The notes under the pieces: model-generated | The model's input: only the letters and a program-made list of their open reading frames with translations | The model's database searches: none | Told to the model about the DNA's origin: nothing | IMG/VR virus record: IMGVR_UViG_3300046467_000510 | Location: 1 to 51,901 of that record | DNA: 51,901 nt | Direction: 5' to 3' (one strand) | DNA from: a virus | Translations under genes and position numbers: made by a program | In this document: one piece after another, positions 33,533-40,710 of the stretch | How positions within the stretch are numbered: position 1 is the first letter of the stretch | Layout: every line of letters begins with the position of its first letter

Positions 33533-33900
33533 TAGATAACGTTATTCATGGGCCAGCGGAGGGACACCAACATGCAGGCGTGTCCGACGTTACGTCTTAC
33601 TTGGAAGTGCATAGTCGAGCGATGACGAAAGCAGAAAAGAATGTTTTTGAAGTTGCCGACCCGATCGACGCCTATATCAATCACGGGCGTTGGGTTATCA
33701 ACTGCGAGTGTAACGGCGGTGGTTTAACGAGTCCGACGTTCAAGGTGTCGTGTTGTTTCGATTGCGGAAGACGTTACGTGAACGTCGTATTTCCTTCGAA
33801 CGCTAAAAAGATCGAACGCGAACTTCTTAAAAGGCGCGAAGCGCATCATCGGAATTGGAAAGGCGAGTCGTTAAAAGTACTCGCCGCTGAACAGAGGTAG
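33529..33900 (+). CDS. Cys-rich putative metal-binding tail protein
   Basis: 123 aa from ATG 33529, which overlaps the previous stop; the frame is open further back to 33436 but that would overlap coding sequence. 'CECNGGG' and 'CCFDCGRR' form a four-to-five Cys cluster that could bind zinc or iron-sulphur. The start 'HGPAEGHQHAGV' is His-rich. Metal-binding proteins are known at tail tips, but this one is not assigned to a family. Confidence 0.6.
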   Translation: MIDNVIHGPAEGHQHAGVSDVTSYLEVHSRAMTKAEKNVFEVADPIDAYINHGRWVINCECNGGGLTSPTFKVSCCFDCGRRYVNVVFPSNAKKIERELLKRREAHHRNWKGESLKVLAAEQR

Positions 33901-33912
33901 GAGGGTAAAACT

Positions 33913-35193
33913 GTGGGATGGACCTCAGCACGCACTTGGGTTTCTGGAGAATTAATTACTGCCTCAATTATGAACACGTATGTGCGTGACAACCAAAACG
34001 TTCTCAAGACGCCCATAAACGATTCTGGTCAGATTGAATTTACAGATGCAGCGGAATTGACCATAGCGAGCGGTGTTATCACCGTGATTCAAAATTTTCA
34101 TTCTGTCGATTCTGAGGGTGATGCAGCCTCAGACGACCTCGCGACTATCACAGCCGGTGCTGACGTGGCGGCCGGGTTCGTGCTAACGCTTCGCGTGCAG
34201 GACGCAGCCAGAACGATTGTTCTAAAAAACGGTACTGGCGGCGCAGCCAACATCGACATCGGAGCCGACGTAACACTGGATGAAACTTTCAAGACTTTCA
34301 GCCTCGTGTTTGATGGAACAAATTGGAGGCCGTGGTCGTTTGCTGCCGCACCAACGTTCGCCTCGCTCAGTCCACTCACGACTCGTGGCGACCTCCTTTA
34401 CGGATCAAGCGGTACTCCGACTGGCGCACGTTTGGCCGTTGGAGCGGCCAATACTGTGCTGGGGGCAGACGGTACGGATACTGCATGGCAACTGAAACCT
34501 CTAACGACACGTGGAGACCTTTTATATGGATCGTCTGGTGTGCCGACTGGAACGCGATTAGCGGCAGGAGCGGCGAACACGCTGTTGGGGTCTGATGGAA
34601 CTGACGTGGCATGGCAACTCAAACCACTCACGACACGCGGAGATATTTTATATGCGTCTTCGGGTGTTCCGACTGGAACGCGATTGCCTGTTGGAGGGTC
34701 GGCTGAAGTCTTAACATCTGATGGAACCGATGTGGCGTGGGCGGCAGCAGCAGCCGGTGGCAAAGTCGTTCAAGTTCAGAGCTTTTATTACACAGCGCAA
34801 GTCGGATCAACATCCAGCACATTCGCGACGACTAATGTTGTAGACACAATCACGCTTGCTGATTCCGATAACAAATGTTTAGTTATTGCCTCTGTTGGAG
34901 GGATTGCGAAAACAGGAGCCACCAGTGTGCAGCTTCGGATCAGTCGAGCCATTTCTGGTGGAGCAACAACAATCATTCCCGGCACGGGAAACTGGGAAAG
35001 TGCGGCGGCGTGGACGAACACGACTGGAACCAACCAAGTCGGCGGGTCGACCATAACCACTTTAGATAGTCCAGAAACAGCCTCAGAAATTACGTACACG
35101 ATTGAGTTTGCCAACGCTCAAAACGTTTCTAATACATACGTGCAGATTGGTAACGGTCGGTCGAGTATTACCCTGATAGAAATCGAGGTCTGA
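33913..35193 (+). CDS. Tail fibre/adsorption-like protein with three 42-aa repeats
   Basis: 426 aa from GTG 33913 with AGGAGGG ahead. The start 'GWTSARTWVSGELITASIMN' is shared by many phage tail proteins. Residues about 154-279 are three copies of a 42-aa unit (PLTTRGDLLYGSSG, then TPTGARLAVGAANTVLG and so on), common in fibre-like proteins. The C-terminal 140 residues are β-rich ('VQSFYYTAQVGSTSS') and probably form a receptor-binding or trimer domain. Confidence 0.7.
   Translation: MGWTSARTWVSGELITASIMNTYVRDNQNVLKTPINDSGQIEFTDAAELTIASGVITVIQNFHSVDSEGDAASDDLATITAGADVAAGFVLTLRVQDAARTIVLKNGTGGAANIDIGADVTLDETFKTFSLVFDGTNWRPWSFAAAPTFASLSPLTTRGDLLYGSSGTPTGARLAVGAANTVLGADGTDTAWQLKPLTTRGDLLYGSSGVPTGTRLAAGAANTLLGSDGTDVAWQLKPLTTRGDILYASSGVPTGTRLPVGGSAEVLTSDGTDVAWAAAAAGGKVVQVQSFYYTAQVGSTSSTFATTNVVDTITLADSDNKCLVIASVGGIAKTGATSVQLRISRAISGGATTIIPGTGNWESAAAWTNTTGTNQVGGSTITTLDSPETASEITYTIEFANAQNVSNTYVQIGNGRSSITLIEIEV
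34372..34749 (+). repeat. Three 126-bp in-frame tandem repeats
   Basis: Units begin at 34372, 34498 and 34624 with C-C-A/T then CTCACGAC or CTAACGAC. The period of 126 is exactly 42 codons. The copies are close but not identical, and differ mostly at third positions, so the protein repeat is under selection. Confidence 0.85.
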
Positions 35194-35196
35194 TTT

Positions 35197-35532
35197 ATGC
35201 ACAACGAACTATTCCACGGCACGTTAAATGTCATCACTTGGAAAGTGCCGGACGCGAAGTGTGTAGTGGACGGCGTTGGAATGGACGGTGTCTTGCGCGA
35301 AGGGTCTTGGGAAGGTCCGGGTGACCCGCCAACAACCGAAACGATTGAAGGATGGAAACAAGAATTTGTTGACGAGGAAATCAGTATCGACCTTGATGCC
35401 GAGAGTCGCGTAACAGATGAAGCGCTTGCTGCGAGCTACGCTGTGTTTGAAGTCACGACAGGCTCGCCACCAACAGATACCGAGAAGCAAAACATACATA
35501 ATGCGATGGTCGAAAACATGAAACAGATATGA
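35197..35532 (+). CDS. Small tail-module protein, unknown
   Basis: 111 aa, acidic. 'DAKCVVDGVGMDGVLREGSW' and 'EEISIDLDAESRVTDEALAA' give no family. It overlaps the next gene by four bases (ATGA), so the two are probably translated together. Confidence 0.6.
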   Translation: MHNELFHGTLNVITWKVPDAKCVVDGVGMDGVLREGSWEGPGDPPTTETIEGWKQEFVDEEISIDLDAESRVTDEALAASYAVFEVTTGSPPTDTEKQNIHNAMVENMKQI

Positions 35533-37013
35533 ACATTCCCGATTACAACTGGTTCATCAATAACTGGAGAGATAGCGCTTACGTTCAACTTCTAGACGGC
35601 GATAACGTTCTCGCCTTTATTGGTCGCGTTACACAACAAGCTGAGTCAGTTGGACGTAACGATATCGAGTTACTCGTAGGCCACTCTTTATATCGAGCGC
35701 TATACGAACAAGATCGATTCGGTTCTATCGCCAGCATTCTTAACGACATTAAAGCGCCAGCGGAGCCGACTCATGCAGCGCGTATTCTTAACGGACCTCT
35801 CAGCCTTAATGGTCGAGCCGTTAAAGATACGCGCTCGTCTTTTCCTGCTGGTGGGGTGGGATTATTTTGGCTTCCATACTTAATCGATCGAGATGACCTA
35901 CACGAGGTCGACCGCCTAGCGGAATGGTGCCACGCTTCAGGAATTACTTACGTCAGATGGTTTGGCGCGCACGACTGGGCCGGAGGAACGTCGCCAGCCA
36001 TTCCGCACTATTGGGAACTGATGGCGCGAACGCTGCAAGCGCTTCGTCAGCGCAACCTCCGCAGTCACATCACAGCGTTCACACGGCGAGACATGATTAA
36101 CGACCCTATCGGTATGGCGAAAGAGTGGGGTGACATTTGCGGAGGGCATAAGGATGCCGTCGTGTGTTTTGAATGTTGTAACGAATACAACCATCCCGAT
36201 AACGGACCGTGGTCGAATAACGAAGTTCGTGATGTCGGACACGCGTTTCGATCGAGGAATTCTGACACCCCGTTAGCGCTAAGCGCTCCTGCGGCTGAAA
36301 CGTATGACGAGTCTAACGAGCAACTCATTAACCTCCTTAGCGGAAGCGAAGCGAACGCGGTCACGATCCATTTACCTCGCTATGACAAGACACAAGAGGG
36401 ACCGTGGCGATGGGTCCGACAGCCGTGGCATACAAGATTTGGAATCGCTAACCGAAACTTTATTATCGACAACGAACACACGCGATGGGACAAGTCGAAC
36501 GGCGGGAGGAAGGTCGAGGTTGCAGCGGCCTCGCTCTTGACGGCTTTTATTTCCGGCTGTGGCATGTCGACTCATCACGACCTTCAAAGCGTTCATATCA
36601 ATCACGGGATGTTTGGCGATACGCCAGAAGACCAACAACTTTCGAAAGCGTTATCAAAAATCTTTTCGCTCTTACCAAGCGACCTTCCCAACTGGACGCC
36701 GACTCGACTTGGGAACGGAGGCGGCCCACATCCGTTTCCCGACCTAGAGGCGCAACAGTGGACGTTCAATAATATCTCTCATGGTGTGAGTCGTTCGTTC
36801 GCGTCAGTTCGTGGCGAACAATTCGTTATGGTGCTTAATGGCGTTCGCGATTACGTTGACCTCAGTAACGTTCAGACACATCCGTTCTCGGTTGTGTCGT
36901 TAAAAGATGGAGAGACGGTTTACGACAACGGTCGTGGCCCAGTTCATTTATCAGAACAACTCGGAGGCGCGTTTATGGTAATCACGAACGGATTAAGTGA
37001 TGGATATAGTTGA
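35529..37013 (+). CDS. Putative TIM-barrel glycoside hydrolase (clan GH-A-like)
   Basis: 494 aa. The middle looks like a (β/α)8 glycosidase: 'ASGITYVRWFGAHDW' is a β2-type strand, 'CFECCNEYNHPDN' at 214-225 has the Asn-Glu acid/base pair (Asn218-Glu219) of clan GH-A, and 'FIIDNEHTRW' at 311-320 offers Glu316 as nucleophile. The last 90 residues look like a small β domain ('FVMVLNGVRDYVDLS'). Among tail genes such an enzyme would cut surface polysaccharide. The motif spacing of about 97 residues between the glutamates fits GH5-like enzymes. Confidence 0.6.
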   Translation: MNIPDYNWFINNWRDSAYVQLLDGDNVLAFIGRVTQQAESVGRNDIELLVGHSLYRALYEQDRFGSIASILNDIKAPAEPTHAARILNGPLSLNGRAVKDTRSSFPAGGVGLFWLPYLIDRDDLHEVDRLAEWCHASGITYVRWFGAHDWAGGTSPAIPHYWELMARTLQALRQRNLRSHITAFTRRDMINDPIGMAKEWGDICGGHKDAVVCFECCNEYNHPDNGPWSNNEVRDVGHAFRSRNSDTPLALSAPAAETYDESNEQLINLLSGSEANAVTIHLPRYDKTQEGPWRWVRQPWHTRFGIANRNFIIDNEHTRWDKSNGGRKVEVAAASLLTAFISGCGMSTHHDLQSVHINHGMFGDTPEDQQLSKALSKIFSLLPSDLPNWTPTRLGNGGGPHPFPDLEAQQWTFNNISHGVSRSFASVRGEQFVMVLNGVRDYVDLSNVQTHPFSVVSLKDGETVYDNGRGPVHLSEQLGGAFMVITNGLSDGYS

Positions 37014-37284
37014 ACTCATACGTCAGTCGCATCCAACTGACGTTGCTGGTGTCTTGGCGCTAGTCGTTTTATTTTACGCTCGTAAAGATGCCTTGAGCCA
37101 TCGTCGCGAATGGAAAGAAGTTTCGGAGCGATGCGAACGACACGAGGCAACGTTGATCGATTTAGTAAAGGAAAACATAAACGCGCTTTCTGAAAATACC
37201 GCGACCTCTAGAACAGTGTTGGAGTCGACAAGGGAGTTACGAGTAGAGGTTACTGAACTAAGAAAATCAAACAGCCGACATTAA
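37000..37284 (+). CDS. Small membrane protein with coiled tail, holin-like
   Basis: About 94 aa from ATG 37000. One membrane segment, 'VAGVLALVVLFYA', is followed by a basic stop-transfer region and a long charged helix. Adjacent to the endolysin gene, this is the expected place for a holin or an inner-membrane spanin. With only one membrane helix and an N-out topology it resembles class III holins or spanins. It overlaps the glycosidase end by 14 bases. Confidence 0.55.
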   Translation: MDIVELIRQSHPTDVAGVLALVVLFYARKDALSHRREWKEVSERCERHEATLIDLVKENINALSENTATSRTVLESTRELRVEVTELRKSNSRH

Positions 37285-37297
37285 CGTTCAACTCCAT
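37280..37297 (+). repeat. ATTAACGTTCAACTCCAT element between holin-like and endolysin genes
   Basis: The sequence covers the holin-like stop region and the 27-base gap. Its reverse complement core AACGTTCAACTCCAT is found at 24958-24972 on the - strand. The element belongs to the TTTAACGTT-AACTC family described at 50923-51060. Confidence 0.6.
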
Positions 37298-37311
37298 CTT
37301 GAGATTCGACT

Positions 37312-37821
37312 ATGACAATCGACAAAGTATTAAACGATGTTCTCGATAGAGAAGGGTGGCCAAAATATACGGACCATCCGCACGACAGAGGAGGCCCAAC
37401 AAAAGGTGGCATCACAATTAGAACGTTGGACGCGTGGAGACACCGACGTTGCACGCGAAAAGAATTACAACGTCTTCAAAAAAAAGAAGCGTTATCTATT
37501 CTTCGTCGGCGTTACGTTGACGTTCAAGGTATTCAATTACTCGACAACTATTTAATACAACCACAAGTGGTCGACAACGCTGTCTTATCTGGTCCTGTGT
37601 TAGCTGTAAAAGATTTACAACGCGCCATCAACGTATCCGACGACGGAATTATTGGTCCGGTAACAATTAAAAAGATAGATGAGTTCGGACAGGAACGAAC
37701 CAACACGTTGTTAGTTAAAGAGAGAACCATTCGACTGTCTCGTATTGTTGTTAACGATGACACGCAATTAGTTTTCCTTGTCGGTTGGTTGAAACGTTCT
37801 TTGTCTTTCTTAAACGCTTAA
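37312..37821 (+). CDS. Endolysin (GH108-type lysozyme with peptidoglycan-binding tail)
   Basis: 169 aa. 'VLDREGWPKYTDHPHDRGGP' and 'TKGGITIRTLDAW' are the GH108 catalytic signature, with Glu14 as the probable acid. 'DVQGIQLLDNYLIQPQVVDN' and 'LQRAINVSDDGIIGPVTIKK' form the PG_binding_3 part seen in these enzymes. The family cuts the glycan backbone of peptidoglycan. There is no signal peptide, so it needs a holin. It is the last gene before a large non-coding gap. Confidence 0.88.
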   Translation: MTIDKVLNDVLDREGWPKYTDHPHDRGGPTKGGITIRTLDAWRHRRCTRKELQRLQKKEALSILRRRYVDVQGIQLLDNYLIQPQVVDNAVLSGPVLAVKDLQRAINVSDDGIIGPVTIKKIDEFGQERTNTLLVKERTIRLSRIVVNDDTQLVFLVGWLKRSLSFLNA

Positions 37822-37836
37822 CTAAAAAAGAAACGC

Positions 37837-37898
37837 CTCTCTCTCTCTTCGTACATACGTACGTACGTACGTACTTATGTACTTATACGTACGTACGC
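37837..37898. repeat. CT and TACG microsatellite
   Basis: A CT run (37837-37849) passes into tandem TACG/GTAC units up to 37898, with two short interruptions (TTATGTACTTAT). The unit is self-complementary, so the tract can fold on itself in RNA or extrude in DNA. Such simple repeats are unusual in phages and may vary between isolates. Confidence 0.85.
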
Positions 37899-37941
37899 CT
37901 CGCCTTGGTTTCAGTTTTGAAAAACGACAAAACGGACCGAG

Positions 37942-38187
37942 TTGGCGCTTAAAAAACGTCACAGCGCCAAAAAAAAGTTCATATCGAACGGAATGCCTGC
38001 ATATACGTCAAAAATAGTTCGCCAGAATTCTTGGTGGTACTGCCTTTCCTCATACGCTCCATACGATAATTTCCTTGTGATTGACATGGTTGATACGGAG
38101 TCGCTAGTGGCCAAGGCCGCTGCCGAATTTTTGACCGCGTCTTTTTGTCGCTTCGCGTTTGCGACGTGTTCTTTTAAAACCAAATAG
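37942..38187 (+). CDS. Doubtful small ORF between late and early regions
   Basis: An 81-codon + strand frame (TTG start, or ATG 37993) overlaps a - strand frame of similar length (37959-38183). The + product has 'NSWWYCLSSYAPYDNFLVID', which looks protein-like, but no good Shine-Dalgarno is seen for either strand. A hairpin TTGGCGCT/AGCGCCAA lies at its start (37943-37971). I list it as possible only. Confidence 0.25.
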   Translation: MALKKRHSAKKKFISNGMPAYTSKIVRQNSWWYCLSSYAPYDNFLVIDMVDTESLVAKAAAEFLTASFCRFAFATCSFKTK

Positions 38188-38413
38188 CTCGTAACGACAT
38201 AGCCACTTGTATGTGGCCGCGATTGTCGGGTGTCGGCAGACCGAAAGGACGGACACCGAGAGTAAGTAACGAACGGAAGTAGTAAGTGGGGTGACCATGT
38301 CCTGCAAGCCCAAGACGACTACTGGAGAACGTTACAGAGTTCGGGACTCGCACTCAGATAAGTCGAGCGTCCAAACTAGTAACGGAGTCTGACAAACTCC
38401 TAACGGCGAATTG

Positions 38414-38458
38414 CTCGCGACGACATTACGCAACCTGACGAGGGTTGTCGATCGCGAG
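38414..38458 (+). other. Long hairpin of unknown role
   Basis: CTCGCGA (38414-38420) pairs with TCGCGAG (38452-38458), then CGA pairs with TCG, and an inner arm CAACC/GGTTG has a seven-base loop. The whole is over 14 base pairs with small bulges and could be an RNA element or a replication-initiation structure. Confidence 0.6.
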
Positions 38459-38650
38459 AACATAACTGAAACCTCTCACGTTGGTGTTTATTCCTCAGTC
38501 GATAGATTGAACCCGCTGGGTCATACCCTTCGACACGACCGCTTGCTGTAACGCTTAACCTTGAATGGATAGCGCGGCTAGCGACACAGGGGATTAAGGT
38601 AGGCATCGCGTTGAAGTTCACCGTTCTGCTAGTAAGAAGAAGAAGGGAGT

Positions 38651-38707
38651 CGGGCGAGAACTTGTCTCGCCCGTTCCTCTAAACGTTCTTTCGCGAGAGC
38701 GTTTAGA
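38651..38707 (+). terminator. Two adjacent stable hairpins without U-tract
   Basis: CGGGCGAGA/TCTCGCCCG (9 bp, loop ACTTG) at 38651-38673, followed by TCTAAACGTTCT/AGAGCGTTTAGA (12 bp, loop TTCGCG) at 38678-38707. They precede the first hairpin-leader gene. With no T-run they may be processing or stabilising elements, not simple terminators. Confidence 0.45.
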
Positions 38708-38744
38708 AGAACGACGTTACAGATTTATAACTTTGTTAACTACT

Positions 38745-38757
38745 GCGCCAAAGGCGC
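38745..38757 (+). promoter_or_regulatory. Hairpin leader 1, directly before Shine-Dalgarno
   Basis: GCGCC-AAA-GGCGC, then GAGGAG and ATG 38771. First of five similar leaders. Confidence 0.7.
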
Positions 38758-38770
38758 GAGGAGAAACATC

Positions 38771-38974
38771 ATGGCGAAACAAAAAACGGATAACGGGTTC
38801 TCGATTACAGTAACGGCTGACGGTGGCGCGTTTGTTTTTACGAAGAAGGAATTCAACAAGCAGGTCGCGAACGTTAAAAAGGGTATCGACTTTGATTTAA
38901 GTAAGGCGCGAAGCATGTCGTTTGAAGTTCGGCGCTTGGACGACATTAACGACACGTACTGGCCACGAGGCTAA
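38771..38974 (+). CDS. Small early protein, unknown
   Basis: 67 aa with a strong GAGGAG Shine-Dalgarno and the hairpin leader. 'DNGFSITVTADGGAFVFTKK' followed by 'NVKKGIDFDLSKARSMSFEV' suggests a small β-hairpin plus helix. No family is recognised. It is the first of a group of small, separately led early genes, a class that often targets host functions. Confidence 0.7.
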   Translation: MAKQKTDNGFSITVTADGGAFVFTKKEFNKQVANVKKGIDFDLSKARSMSFEVRRLDDINDTYWPRG

Positions 38975-38987
38975 CTGAAGGTTGTTA

Positions 38988-39015
38988 GGGCGGTTGAGTA
39001 AACGCTCGACCGTCC
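38988..39015 (+). terminator. Gene-end hairpin, no U-tract
   Basis: GGGCGGTTGAG pairs with CTCGACCGTCC (11 bp with G-U pairs), loop TAAACG. Confidence 0.5.
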
Positions 39016-39057
39016 AATAGAACTTTCCGTTTCCGTTTTAACTAACCAACAACTACT

Positions 39058-39070
39058 GCGCCAGAGGCGT
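39058..39070 (+). promoter_or_regulatory. Hairpin leader 2
   Basis: GCGCC-AGA-GGCGT, then AAGGAGAAC and ATG 39084. The closing pair is G-U where leader 1 has G-C. Confidence 0.7.
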
Positions 39071-39083
39071 AAGGAGAACAACG

Positions 39084-39359
39084 ATGGCATACAAAAGAAA
39101 AGTCGAAGGACAAGAGGTTAGAAAGATTCAAGATGTTCCAGTTGGCGAGTTCGTTCGGCTTGACACACTGACTAAGAAGGAACGGATGTGGGCGACGACA
39201 GCATCAATTGAACGCGGTTATGGATTCACAAAGAAGACTTACAGGAACGAAGGATGGGACAAAGGCGAACGCGAATACTTCGTGGCCGACATGGACGACA
39301 TCAGCCGTGGCCGTTGGGTTATGAAGAACACAGTGGTCTTGGTTGGCTTTACGTACTAA
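39084..39359 (+). CDS. Small early protein, unknown
   Basis: 91 aa, basic and aromatic. 'VPVGEFVRLDTLTKKERMWA' and 'GYGFTKKTYRNEGWDKGERE' suggest a compact nucleic-acid or protein-binding fold. No family is recognised. It has the leader hairpin, an ideal Shine-Dalgarno and its own gene-end hairpin, so it is probably expressed as a separate unit. Confidence 0.7.
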   Translation: MAYKRKVEGQEVRKIQDVPVGEFVRLDTLTKKERMWATTASIERGYGFTKKTYRNEGWDKGEREYFVADMDDISRGRWVMKNTVVLVGFTY

Positions 39360-39368
39360 GCGTTGCAC

Positions 39369-39397
39369 GGGCGCATGACCACATCGGTCATGCGTCT
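39369..39397 (+). terminator. Gene-end hairpin, no U-tract
   Basis: GGGCGCATGACC pairs with GGTCATGCGTCT (12 bp with G-U pairs), loop ACATC. Confidence 0.5.
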
Positions 39398-39430
39398 AAT
39401 GGAGTGCTTAGCTCTAACTCGTTAACTACT

Positions 39431-39443
39431 ACGCGAGAAGCGT
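39431..39443 (+). promoter_or_regulatory. Hairpin leader 3
   Basis: ACGC-GAGAA-GCGT, then AAGGAGAAG and ATG 39457. The stem is shorter and of different sequence but in the same place. Confidence 0.6.
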
Positions 39444-39456
39444 AAGGAGAAGACAG

Positions 39457-39798
39457 ATGACATACGAAGAATACGAAGACGTACTGACTGCGGAGAAGCT
39501 CGTGGTTGCTAAATGTAAAGATGAACTCTTGAAAGCTGGTTGCCCAATCCTGACAAGGAAACGCGCCGACCGACTCGATACTCGTAAGGCGATCCACGAC
39601 GGCACCTGCTTTTTGATTTCGCTAGAAGGATTGAGCGCCGACGCTGCAAAAAAGATTCCAGCGTATAACGACATGGTGGTGTGGGGTAGTTACTACGACG
39701 ACATGTACATGAGCCAGACGCTTATTCGTATTGCTGAGAAGCATGACTGCTACATCGAATGGATGAACCCCGGTTGCCTGAGCGTATGGGCGCTGTAA
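39457..39798 (+). CDS. Small early protein, unknown
   Basis: 113 aa, acidic N-terminus ('MTYEEYEDVLTAEKLVV') then a mixed α/β body with 'DMVVWGSYYDDMYMSQTLIR'. It is probably globular. No family is recognised. Leader hairpin before and UUCG-capped hairpin after mark it as another self-contained early unit. Confidence 0.7.
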   Translation: MTYEEYEDVLTAEKLVVAKCKDELLKAGCPILTRKRADRLDTRKAIHDGTCFLISLEGLSADAAKKIPAYNDMVVWGSYYDDMYMSQTLIRIAEKHDCYIEWMNPGCLSVWAL

Positions 39799-39814
39799 CC
39801 ACTCGACGTTGTTT

Positions 39815-39840
39815 AGAGGTAGCGCTTCGGCGCTGCCTCT
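39815..39840 (+). terminator. Gene-end hairpin with UUCG tetraloop
   Basis: AGAGGTAGCGC pairs with GCGCTGCCTCT (11 bp) around a C(UUCG)G loop, a very stable RNA cap. No T-run follows. Confidence 0.55.
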
Positions 39841-39878
39841 GCTAGAACGCCGACACCGTTACTCAATCGTTAATCAAC

Positions 39879-39892
39879 TCGCCAGATGGCGA
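39879..39892 (+). promoter_or_regulatory. Hairpin leader 4
   Basis: TCGCC-AGAT-GGCGA, then AGAGGAG and ATG 39907. The closing pair is T-A where leader 1 has G-C, a compensatory change. Confidence 0.7.
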
Positions 39893-39906
39893 AGAGGAGT
39901 AGACAG

Positions 39907-40257
39907 ATGACTGACACAAGAAACAATAAAAGAGAACCCGCAATGTTTGGCTTCCACCTGATTCAATTTGCTAAGGCGTACGCCGGGATGACCGCGACAC
40001 AGCGTGCATCCGTTGAAGTTGCGGTTGAGACAGATGACTACGTTGATGAAGATCAGACTGAGGCGATTTGTTCGCAGATCGCAAAACCACTCGCGATGCT
40101 AATCAACAACATGAGTACTGACGACGACTGCGAAGGGTACGACGAAGATGATCGGTCTGTTGCTGAGCAGTCGCTTATGGAAATGATCGACAGGATTGAT
40201 GGTTGGGCTTACGTGAATAACACTGCCGACCGTACCGTGATCTTGCATTCAAGATAG
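39907..40257 (+). CDS. Small acidic early protein, unknown
   Basis: About 116 aa from ATG 39907, preferred over 39886 because the Shine-Dalgarno and leader hairpin sit just before it. The N-terminus is basic, and the middle is strongly acidic ('DDDCEGYDEDDRSVAEQ'), which may mimic DNA. 'FAKAYAGMTATQRASVEVAV' is helical. DNA-mimic anti-host proteins are often small and acidic, but no family supports that role. Confidence 0.68.
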   Translation: MTDTRNNKREPAMFGFHLIQFAKAYAGMTATQRASVEVAVETDDYVDEDQTEAICSQIAKPLAMLINNMSTDDDCEGYDEDDRSVAEQSLMEMIDRIDGWAYVNNTADRTVILHSR

Positions 40258-40278
40258 ACACGTTGCTTAGTGCTGTTC

Positions 40279-40309
40279 GGGCGGCCAAGGTTATGAGCTT
40301 TGGCCGTCC
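40279..40309 (+). terminator. Gene-end hairpin, no U-tract
   Basis: GGGCGGCCAA pairs with TTGGCCGTCC (10 bp) across a loop of about 11 bases. It starts with GGGCGG like several others in this region. Confidence 0.5.
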
Positions 40310-40331
40310 TATAGAGCATTAATAACTTTGT

Positions 40332-40486
40332 GGCAGAGTAGCTCAGTCGATAGAGCGCTCTAGAAGTGGACGCTTGCGGTATCCGGTTCGCGACCGGCTC
40401 CATCAACGGCCAAGCTTCTAGCACCTATAGCAGTAGGTGGTCCCTTGACGGGGACAGGGGCGAAGGTTTGATTCCTTCCTCTGCCA
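40332..40486 (+). ncRNA. tRNA-like RNA with a non-canonical ~100-nt middle
   Basis: Acceptor GGCAGAG (40332-40338) pairs perfectly with CTCTGCC (40479-40485), followed by A as discriminator. The D-arm GCTC/GAGC and T-arm GAAGG/CCTTC are perfect. The D-loop has GA for the usual G18-G19, and the T-loop has TTT for TTC, so the G19-C56 contact appears replaced by A19-U56. G15 and C48 are kept. In place of a normal anticodon arm there are 104 bases with hairpins CTAGAAG/CTTCTAG, CACCTA/TAGGTG (six-base loop) and GTCCC/GGGAC. CCA is not encoded. No anticodon can be assigned. Confidence 0.6.
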
Positions 40487-40537
40487 GCCTTTACGTCGTT
40501 CGTTCTGAAATGTAGGTAGTCGTTAATCAAAACTAAT

Positions 40538-40551
40538 TCGCCAAATGGCGA
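40538..40551 (+). promoter_or_regulatory. Hairpin leader 5
   Basis: TCGCC-AAAT-GGCGA, then GGGAGAAG and ATG 40564. Confidence 0.7.
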
Positions 40552-40563
40552 GGGAGAAGACAG

Positions 40564-40710
40564 ATGACAAACTTTAAAGAACAACTCAGTAAGATTCGCC
40601 CGTCGGTCGTTAAGAACACGCAGGTCAACCAGTTGTTCAATCGACAGGCTGTTGACGCGAAGTTCATCGTTCGTTACGAAGGTAAAAAGATTGCGGCTGA
40701 TAGGACATAA
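40564..40710 (+). CDS. Small early protein (48 aa), unknown
   Basis: Basic 48-aa protein beginning MTNFKEQLSKIRPSVVKN and ending in AADRT. It has a good Shine-Dalgarno and the fifth hairpin leader, so it is probably real despite its size. It lies between the tRNA-like gene and the AAA+ gene. No family is recognised. Confidence 0.62.
   Translation: MTNFKEQLSKIRPSVVKNTQVNQLFNRQAVDAKFIVRYEGKKIAADRT

Larger units (their letters stand above)
38188..38770. other. Structured non-coding region before the early genes
   Basis: No clear gene is found over 580 bases. A 31-codon frame at 38297-38392 starts after GGGGTGACC but has no further support. Strong folds are visible: GGTGTC/GACACC at 38229-38257 with a CCGAAAGG (GNRA-type) tip, the long hairpin at 38414-38458, and two stable hairpins at 38651-38707. 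The region may hold an origin, a leader RNA or a regulatory RNA. Confidence 0.55.

Noticed and set aside
37943-37971. Terminator at TTGGCGCT/AGCGCCAA
   Set aside because: The stem is followed by A, not T, on the + strand, and on the - strand the T-run comes before the stem.
38490-38560. Second tRNA (CTCAGTCGATAGA resembles the D-arm of the 40332 RNA)
   Set aside because: The D-stem does not pair and no acceptor or T-arm match was found.
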